DNA of 25,369 bases from a virus. The notes below the pieces were generated by a model. It was not told the origin of the DNA. It saw nothing but the letters and a program-made list of their open reading frames with translations, and ran no database searches. This document shows, piece after piece, positions 20,463-25,369 of this stretch. The position numbers and the translations under genes are program-made. Location of the stretch: the IMG/VR virus record IMGVR_UViG_3300034118_001588, positions 1-25,369 of that record; one strand, 5' to 3'. The number at the start of each line of letters is the position of its first letter. Positions within the stretch are counted from its first letter, which is position 1.

Positions 20463-21626
20463 TCAAACAGTGCCGTCATCTTGCACAAAGCTGTAAGCAG
20501 TGGTCACGAAGTCCTTGTTGAGGATCTCGAAACCAGCGTACAGTTGCCAAATCAGGATGATGAAACGGCTGAAGTCATCGTTGTTGTTGATGAGCACTTG
20601 AGCGTTCGGGCCGCCGATACCAACACCAACAGACTGAGGACCGAAGAAGAAGCCTTGAGCAGCTTCCCTGGAGGCATAGGTGGAACCACCATCGAAGGAG
20701 GCACTCACACTCTTGGTCGGGAAGTTGGTCGACTCGAAGAACTTCACGCCTTCAAACTGAACGCCAGTAGGCATTACAGGTTCACCAGCCAGGAAGTAGC
20801 CTTGGCCGGCCTGAGGACCCATGTAGAAGCTGGCGTTGTTAGGCATCATGGGGTTACCCATGTACATGCCTTGGCCAGGGTTACCGGAGTAACGCGCAAT
20901 CTCACGGAAGTCAGGATCACGACGCAGGTGCATCATGAAGGTAGGATCGCAGATGCAACGATACAGACCATCAGCGAAGGTCGGAACGTTACGCTTGCGC
21001 AAATCCTTAACAATGGTCAGCAGGTCAGTACGCACCTGGAACTGCTGAACTTCATTACCGTATTCGGTGGTGGTGTAGCTGACACGACCAGAGGAATCTT
21101 TGATCTTGTTACCAGCGAAGTAGTAACCACCTTGGGTAGTAGAAGCAGCGCCATTGGCTTCTGCTTTCGACAGTTCGTCAATAAAGACGCGGTCACGCCA
21201 ACGGCGATAGTCGTCAAGCAGCGTCAGGCTACCGATCGACTGGTGGAACATATTCAGGTTGCCCGAATCCAGAAGCAGGCGCTGGGCCGTGATCAGGGTT
21301 TCACGAGCAATCTTGAAGGTCGAAGGCTGAGTCGGATCACCCGGGTCGGCAGGACCAGTGTATTCCTTAAGCACCACCAGGACTTTCTCCTTGGTGATGT
21401 TACGGCTGTTAGCGGTACCGATGGTTTGGTCGGCAATACGCTCACGGCTGTCCTTAGTACCAGGGGTACCCCAGAACTTATAGCGATCAAGCTGAACAGT
21501 TTGACCAGGCTGACGAGTGAAGTCGTGAACAACTACAGGCTCGACTGCCATTTCTGCGATATACGCAGGGTGGGGACGGTAAAGTTCCGCACCCAAAATC
21601 TTTGGAAAGTCGTTATCAATGAACAC
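20463..21626 (-). CDS. Major capsid protein, 387 aa
   Basis: Main shell protein of the head. It follows the scaffold-like gene, has a typical length, and opens FIDNDFPKILGAELYRPHPA. A long N-terminal beta/arm region is followed by GQTVQLDRYKFWG, a helical IARETLITAQRLLLDSGNL, and a large domain with YRCICDPTFMMHLRRDPDFR. The pattern is reminiscent of the HK97-fold N4 gp56-type family (recalled, not searched). The GTG start at 21624-21626 is supported by GGAGG ten bases upstream, the strongest class of ribosome binding site here. Codon use is more GC-rich than in neighbours, as expected for high expression. The long antisense frame over it has no support as a gene. Confidence 0.8.
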   Translation of the reverse strand: MFIDNDFPKILGAELYRPHPAYIAEMAVEPVVVHDFTRQPGQTVQLDRYKFWGTPGTKDSRERIADQTIGTANSRNITKEKVLVVLKEYTGPADPGDPTQPSTFKIARETLITAQRLLLDSGNLNMFHQSIGSLTLLDDYRRWRDRVFIDELSKAEANGAASTTQGGYYFAGNKIKDSSGRVSYTTTEYGNEVQQFQVRTDLLTIVKDLRKRNVPTFADGLYRCICDPTFMMHLRRDPDFREIARYSGNPGQGMYMGNPMMPNNASFYMGPQAGQGYFLAGEPVMPTGVQFEGVKFFESTNFPTKSVSASFDGGSTYASREAAQGFFFGPQSVGVGIGGPNAQVLINNNDDFSRFIILIWQLYAGFEILNKDFVTTAYSFVQDDGTV

Positions 21627-21729
21627 TTTGTTTTATCCTCCAGTGTCGCAGGAAGTGTTTTATCGGGTGAAAGATTCAGACATGAATATGTCTTATCTAA
21701 CACAAATTTTAGCAGTCCGTAATTTAATA
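21627..21729 (-). promoter_or_regulatory. Leader of the major capsid gene
   Basis: This 103-base gap holds GGAGG at 21637-21641, the inverted repeat AGACAT-GAAT-ATGTCT at 21678-21693, and, overlapping the end of the upstream gene, the perfect palindrome TTTAATATTAAA at 21723-21734. It is the roomiest gap in the head block and a natural place for an extra capsid promoter. No convincing -35/-10 pair was found. Confidence 0.4.
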
Positions 21730-22272
21730 TTAAACGTACTGCGTAGATGCATACGGACTCACGCTGTACATAGCCCCTGGTGTGTTGCTTGGAACGCGTG
21801 GGTCTTCTGGATCAATAGCCATGCCTTGCTGGAATCCTGGTACACCCATGGAACCAGGGATGGCGCCAAGAGCAACGCCGCCGAGACCAGCGGTAAGTGC
21901 TGCGGCAGGAACTGCGCCCGCTGCCATTGCTTTTCCGATGTTACGCGGTGTAATCCTGTCAGCAACATTTCCGGCAGCACCGGAAAGATTCAACAAGGCA
22001 TCAGAGACCAAGTCGTTCTTTGCGCCATAACTTGCACGAGACAAACGATCTTCCGCTCTACCGAGTAAACCTTGCGCTTGCTGTGAAAGTTGTCCGCCAT
22101 ACTTACCGGCTAAAGCAATATTATGAGTGCCTTTCAAACCTGCAGCGCCGCCAAGAAGACCTGCGCCTGCAGCAAGAGCAGCAGATCCGGGATCTTCACC
22201 TTGAGAAAGGGCGTACCCACCAACGCCTAAAGCAGCGGCAGCAGGTACACCGTATTTAAGAGCGCCACGCAT
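21730..22272 (-). CDS. Gly/Ala-rich hydrophobic virion-type protein, 180 aa
   Basis: The family is not recognised. Two glycine-zipper-like hydrophobic stretches (GVPAAAALGVGGYAL with LAAGAGLLGGAAGL, and AMAAGAVPAAALTAGLGGVA) flank a polar helical middle (QQAQGLLGRAEDRLSR). This resembles membrane-active or internal head proteins that help DNA entry; this is inference. It sits between scaffold and capsid genes with an ideal GGAG seven bases before its ATG, inside the end of the scaffold gene, so expression is coupled to head assembly. Confidence 0.6.
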   Translation of the reverse strand: MRGALKYGVPAAAALGVGGYALSQGEDPGSAALAAGAGLLGGAAGLKGTHNIALAGKYGGQLSQQAQGLLGRAEDRLSRASYGAKNDLVSDALLNLSGAAGNVADRITPRNIGKAMAAGAVPAAALTAGLGGVALGAIPGSMGVPGFQQGMAIDPEDPRVPSNTPGAMYSVSPYASTQYV

Positions 22273-22276
22273 GGCA

Positions 22277-23266
22277 TCACTCCATCACAAACAGTTTGTT
22301 TGCAACAACTTGAGGCTGAGCTTGGTTCAGAAGACGCCAGGCATTCTCCGGATTCACATCCATTTGTTGCTTGAAGCTGCCCCAGAAGTTCTCAGGTTGC
22401 TGAGGAGCGGAAGCAGCAGGGGGTGCAGGGAATTGGCCCATATAGTTCTGGATCGATTCCGTAGGATAACCACGGGTTTCCAGTTGGGACTCATCCTCAT
22501 ACACAGGGTACGGACCTTCAGGACCAAAGAACTTCAGCGTGTAATCGCTGAGTACATCAGGATTGGTCAGGATTTCGTTGTAAGCCAGGTTCTCTTGGTG
22601 CTCGGCAACAGAGAAATCGGCATAACGATGAAGGACCTCTTGTGCTTTGCTGCCCCAGGCAACAGCACTGTCAAGCATGGCTTCCAGTTGGAGGCCATAG
22701 TTATTGAGAACAGCAGGTGCGTCCCAACCGTAAGCATTAATTACGTTTCTGCTTTCCGGGCTTAGTTGCAGGTAATCCGCGATCGCGTTTTGCACCTCGC
22801 TCGTCGGGTTGAGGCCGTCGAGTGTTGAGTAAATTGTCGAGGAAATTTGGGAAGAGCTGGGCGAGTAAGCCTGGTTGGGTGACCAGGTCTGCGGAGCCGA
22901 TTGTTGCGTAGCTGGGTTGCTGTACTGCTGACCGTAGTTGGCCGGTGCGTACTGGGTCGGAATCTGTGATGGTTGACCCTGGAACGGGGATTGAACTGGA
23001 CTGCTCAGCAGATTCACCACCTTGTTGAACGCCGATTCCCACGGATTGCTGTTCGCTTCCGCTTGGTATTGGGGGGCGTACTGAGTAGGGGCTGATTGGT
23101 AATTGGGGGCCGCCTGAGGCACCGCTTGGGGGTAGCTGGTACCCACCTGATACGCCACTGGAGCTTGGGGTACTGGAGCCTGGGCTGGTACCACGTAGCT
23201 GCTTGGAGCCACCGCCACTGGTGCTTGGCTCGTCTGTGGGATCGATTGGACGGTAGCGTCCTGCAT
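22277..23266 (-). CDS. Probable capsid scaffolding protein, 329 aa
   Basis: Placed between portal and capsid genes, where tailed phages keep the scaffold. Residues 1 to about 145 are Pro/Gln/Ala/Ser/Tyr-rich and disordered (YVVPAQAPVPQAPVAYQ, YQSAPTQYAPQYQ). Residues about 150-260 are helical (SEVQNAIADYLQLSPESRNV, then WGSKAQEVLHRYADFSVAEH), and the C-terminus (NPENAWRLLNQAQPQVVANK) could contact the shell. A helical scaffold with a disordered arm fits. The start is firmly set by AAGGAG seven bases before ATG 23266. The first 530 bases overlap the portal gene in another frame on the same strand. Confidence 0.65.
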   Translation of the reverse strand: MQDATVQSIPQTSQAPVAVAPSSYVVPAQAPVPQAPVAYQVGTSYPQAVPQAAPNYQSAPTQYAPQYQAEANSNPWESAFNKVVNLLSSPVQSPFQGQPSQIPTQYAPANYGQQYSNPATQQSAPQTWSPNQAYSPSSSQISSTIYSTLDGLNPTSEVQNAIADYLQLSPESRNVINAYGWDAPAVLNNYGLQLEAMLDSAVAWGSKAQEVLHRYADFSVAEHQENLAYNEILTNPDVLSDYTLKFFGPEGPYPVYEDESQLETRGYPTESIQNYMGQFPAPPAASAPQQPENFWGSFKQQMDVNPENAWRLLNQAQPQVVANKLFVME

Positions 23267-25013
23267 AACTCATCTCCTTTTGTAGAGCTTCTAATGTTCG
23301 ATACAGATATGGAGTTAAATCCAATCTTGGATCCGCAGCCATCGGAAGATCCGGTGCTTGCGGGTGGGGAGTCTGCATCATTCCCCCCACTAAGCGAGCG
23401 AATTGAGAGTATGCACCCTGTAATTCGTTCACCATCCTGAAAGGGAACCCAGATAACATCTCGGCCCTTTCCTCATCCGTCTTAGACGGGAAGAGGTATT
23501 TCAGTGCTTCAATGCTATCAACACCTAACTCCTGGAGGTTTCGTACCACGATGGAGTTGTTGAGGATGTCTTGGGTGGAGTCCTCATAAACAGGACCCAT
23601 CCAACGCCACAAAATAGTTAAATCACCGTCCGGAATAAGACCAATAACCTTGGGTGGAATCTGTTGGGTCTCCACACAAGCCATCATAAGTTGTTTGAGT
23701 TGGTCATTGTATTGCTTCATTGCTTCTTCATATGCCATCTCTTCTTCTGGGGAAGCACCGTCAGGTAGATCCACGGGCTTTTCTAATCCTGCTGCCATCG
23801 CAAGCGTCGTCTTGAAGAGTTGTTCTTCCTGGTAAATAATCAACTCAAGACAACGACAGATGCCATGTGTGTAAATAGCATTTGCTTTCTTCTTGGATGT
23901 AGCAGCTACACGACCAAACAATGATTTGTACTCAGTTGCAGTCACGCCTGCAGAGATAGACAGTTCATCAACACCACCAAGTGCTGTACGGATCTCTTCT
24001 CGATACTGACGCGCAAATGCGTTTTGGTCACCTGTAATTGCATCGGGGACAATGTAACCAACACGGTCGTTTGGTTCCAGGTTTGCGATGACTCTTGGTA
24101 CACGGATCTGACCATCAGCACCACGGCTGACAGGATCTGCTTTGAACGTAGAGCGACTCAAGGCAGCAGGACTCGTGAAGCCAGAGTTTGCTGCAATAGA
24201 AGGTCGCTGAACGCTCATGTCCCCACCTGCTTCCATCAGGTCTGTCTTGGGACGTGACGAAAGCAGTGTTGGGTTACCAAAGAAAGTGATGTTCTTGCGC
24301 ATGGTGCGCATCAATTCATCATGCGTGCAAATGTGATTAGCGACTGCATCAAACTCACCAGAGCCTTCATTTGAAAAGCCTTGAGTGTTGTTGATGATCT
24401 CAACGCAAGGAATAAAGCCAAGACTATTTTTAAGCGTTTTGGTATTACCTGTTAACGCATAGGTTGGCATGTCAAAATTCAGCTCCGAATCGGAGTGCGT
24501 CTCTTCAATCTCTTTTGGTTTAATTGACAATCGGATATAACGCTTAGCACCGGGATTGTATGTGCTTTGCGATCCAGTGATATTGACTGTGTTGATTTGA
24601 TCGCCAAAGCCGTTGCCACGGCGCACCTTGTAGCTGTAGATGATTACGACTTCGTCAAGCTCACCGTCAACGTTGTAATAGGCACGATATTCATGTTCAC
24701 GAAAGTAATAAAGTCTATAGCTCTGCTTGGTAGGACGAATGTAAAAAAGTCCTTTACCATCACACAAAAAGTATTCCCAGATGGAATCCAAACGGGTATC
24801 CATCTTGTTGTACTTGAGTACCCTGTCGATAAAGTCTTTGCGCTGAGCGCCAAAGTTATCTTGCCCTGGAAAGAACTCAACTCCTTGGCGAATACCAAAG
24901 AGTTTCATCTGTGCAATATGGGACGCAACAATACCCGTATCTACAACAATGTCACTGTTTTTATCCAGGTAAGCATTGATGATTTCGTGGAGTCGGGCTT
25001 TAGCGTCAGCCAT
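22737..25013 (-). CDS. Portal protein, 758 aa, with C-terminus overprinting scaffold
   Basis: Forms the ring at the head vertex through which DNA is packaged. The first ~580 residues have portal-like features: a helical N-terminus (ARLHEIINAYLDKNSDIVVD), a wing-like beta region (YYFREHEYRAYYNVDGELDE), and a long helical stem/crown region (FARQYREEIRTALGGVDELS, VAATSKKKANAIYTHGICRC). Its place before the scaffold and capsid genes supports this. Residues ~583-758 are Ser/Gly/Pro/Gln-rich and disordered, ending in a basic tail (ERGAKRDRGLPATKPGKQKR); they lie in the region that also encodes the scaffold N-terminus. Portals of related size are usually nearer 550-600 aa, so the tail is an unusual extension. 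ATG 25013 has AAGG six bases upstream. Confidence 0.75.
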   Translation of the reverse strand: MADAKARLHEIINAYLDKNSDIVVDTGIVASHIAQMKLFGIRQGVEFFPGQDNFGAQRKDFIDRVLKYNKMDTRLDSIWEYFLCDGKGLFYIRPTKQSYRLYYFREHEYRAYYNVDGELDEVVIIYSYKVRRGNGFGDQINTVNITGSQSTYNPGAKRYIRLSIKPKEIEETHSDSELNFDMPTYALTGNTKTLKNSLGFIPCVEIINNTQGFSNEGSGEFDAVANHICTHDELMRTMRKNITFFGNPTLLSSRPKTDLMEAGGDMSVQRPSIAANSGFTSPAALSRSTFKADPVSRGADGQIRVPRVIANLEPNDRVGYIVPDAITGDQNAFARQYREEIRTALGGVDELSISAGVTATEYKSLFGRVAATSKKKANAIYTHGICRCLELIIYQEEQLFKTTLAMAAGLEKPVDLPDGASPEEEMAYEEAMKQYNDQLKQLMMACVETQQIPPKVIGLIPDGDLTILWRWMGPVYEDSTQDILNNSIVVRNLQELGVDSIEALKYLFPSKTDEERAEMLSGFPFRMVNELQGAYSQFARLVGGMMQTPHPQAPDLPMAADPRLDLTPYLYRTLEALQKEMSYAGRYRPIDPTDEPSTSGGGSKQLRGTSPGSSTPSSSGVSGGYQLPPSGASGGPQLPISPYSVRPPIPSGSEQQSVGIGVQQGGESAEQSSSIPVPGSTITDSDPVRTGQLRSAVQQPSYATIGSADLVTQPGLLAQLFPNFLDNLLNTRRPQPDERGAKRDRGLPATKPGKQKRN
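23274..23279 (-). promoter_or_regulatory. Strong Shine-Dalgarno inside the portal gene
   Basis: AAGGAG lies seven bases upstream of the scaffold ATG at 23266. It is good evidence that translation begins here, within the portal reading frame. Confidence 0.8.
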
Positions 25014-25082
25014 TATTCACCTTGTCTTTTATCTAAATACTAGCAGTTTTGTTGGCTAATGTTGCTCTCTGATCCGTTTATT

Positions 25083-25265
25083 CTACTCTTCTATAACCTC
25101 GTAGCCAGCCGCATCATTGACCTTGGAGATGATGATACCAGTGCCACGTACATCCCAATTAAGTACGTCGCCTTCTTGCCAGCACAACTCTTCCATCACC
25201 TCATCGGGAAGAACAATGTACTGATCTCCGTTCTCGTCCTCCTGGACCTCGAGGATGTAACTCAT
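25083..25265 (-). CDS. SpoVT-AbrB-like small DNA-binding protein, 60 aa
   Basis: Matches the swapped-hairpin AbrB/MazE-type DNA-binding domain over nearly its full length: YILEVQEDENGDQYIVLP, DEVMEELCWQEGDVLNWDV and a last strand GIIISKV. Such proteins are transition-state regulators or antitoxins; no toxin gene is visible beside it. Similar stand-alone domains occur in cyanobacteria and their phages. Its ATG overlaps the TGA of the preceding gene (ATGA) and it lies 69 bases before the portal gene, so it is at the head of the structural block and might regulate it (inference). Confidence 0.75.
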   Translation of the reverse strand: MSYILEVQEDENGDQYIVLPDEVMEELCWQEGDVLNWDVRGTGIIISKVNDAAGYEVIEE

Positions 25266-25369
25266 TTGGATTCAAGTAATTTCTCAACTAGCTTATCAAG
25301 TTTTGCATTGATTTGATTGAAGTTATCATGCATTTGTTGGATCTCTCTTAGGAAGTCAACCTTGAGAAC
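25262..25369 (-). CDS. Partial gene, C-terminal 35 aa of a coiled-coil protein
   Basis: An open frame enters from the window edge and ends in TGA at 25262-25264, overlapping the AbrB-like start. The visible part reads VDFLREIQQMHDNFNQINAK and continues LDKLVEKLLESK, with heptad-like spacing of Leu and Ile typical of a coiled coil. Its 5' end lies outside the window, so the function cannot be judged. Confidence 0.6.
   Translation of the reverse strand, partial: VLKVDFLREIQQMHDNFNQINAKLDKLVEKLLESK

Noticed and set aside
20481-21722. 413-residue open frame on the plus strand
   Set aside because: It lies exactly antisense to the major capsid gene and its leader, has no recognisable domain or ribosome binding site, and is explained by the GC-rich codon use of the capsid gene.
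22271-22765. 164-residue plus-strand frame opposite the scaffold gene
   Set aside because: It has no domain, no ribosome binding site, and the minus strand has two better supported genes.
21693-25036. TTATCTAA shared upstream of capsid (21693-21700) and portal (25029-25036) as a late promoter motif
   Set aside because: Distances to the two start codons differ widely (67 and 16 bases), and at the portal a promoter there would begin inside the ribosome binding site; eight A/T-rich bases can recur by chance.

Overview
The window looks like a late-gene segment of a tailed double-stranded DNA phage that infects cyanobacteria. Genes are packed almost without gaps, many start and stop codons overlap (TAATG, TGATG, ATGA), and there is a full head-assembly block: portal, scaffold and major capsid protein. 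Lytic enzymes, tail-fibre-like proteins and small phage genes (DUF3310, dCTP deaminase, Dam-like, HNH endonucleases) surround it. The cyanobacterial host is inferred from an NblA-like (phycobilisome degradation) gene and from the style of the fibre, AbrB-like and small basic proteins. No terminase, tape measure, tail tube, DNA polymerase or tRNA is visible, so tail type and family cannot be fixed.

Layout, right to left, because most genes are on the minus strand. At 25369-19600 lie a cut-off coiled-coil gene, an AbrB-like regulator, portal, scaffold, a Gly/Ala-rich protein, major capsid protein and a probable decoration protein. At 19587-16170 lie a helix-hairpin-helix protein, a circularly permuted M23 peptidase, a connector-like protein, a Gly/Ala-rich virion-type protein and a lambda R-like transglycosylase. 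At 15463-9865 lie two structural-type proteins (263 and 516 aa), an HNH endonuclease, a 740-aa probable virion protein and a 90-aa conserved basic protein. At 9828-8680 lie a 40-aa basic protein, a T4-type lysozyme and the NblA-like protein. At 5177-8 lie a one-pass membrane protein, two large repetitive fibre proteins and a small ORF.

Plus-strand genes form islands. The cluster at 5229-7693 holds a helix-turn-helix regulator, two unknowns, a degenerate Dam-like protein and dCTP deaminase. A pair at 8055-8692 has a long out-of-frame overlap ending in DUF3310. Two single genes (HTH at 12855, HNH at 15513) each end in their own terminator and look like inserted cassettes.

How the genes may work together: the structural block builds the head and its contents. 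Two cell-wall enzymes encoded in that block share a C-terminal module that may direct both to the virion. A separate lysozyme would serve lysis. The NblA-like protein would redirect host light-harvesting protein, and dCTP deaminase would feed nucleotide synthesis.

The most unusual observations are the permuted M23 peptidase, the module it shares with the transglycosylase, a 530-nt out-of-frame overlap of portal and scaffold, the NblA-like gene, a possible -1 frameshift into DUF3310, and hairpins that abut or overlap three start codons. No stretch over 300 bases lacks a gene; the longest gap is 16875-17080.
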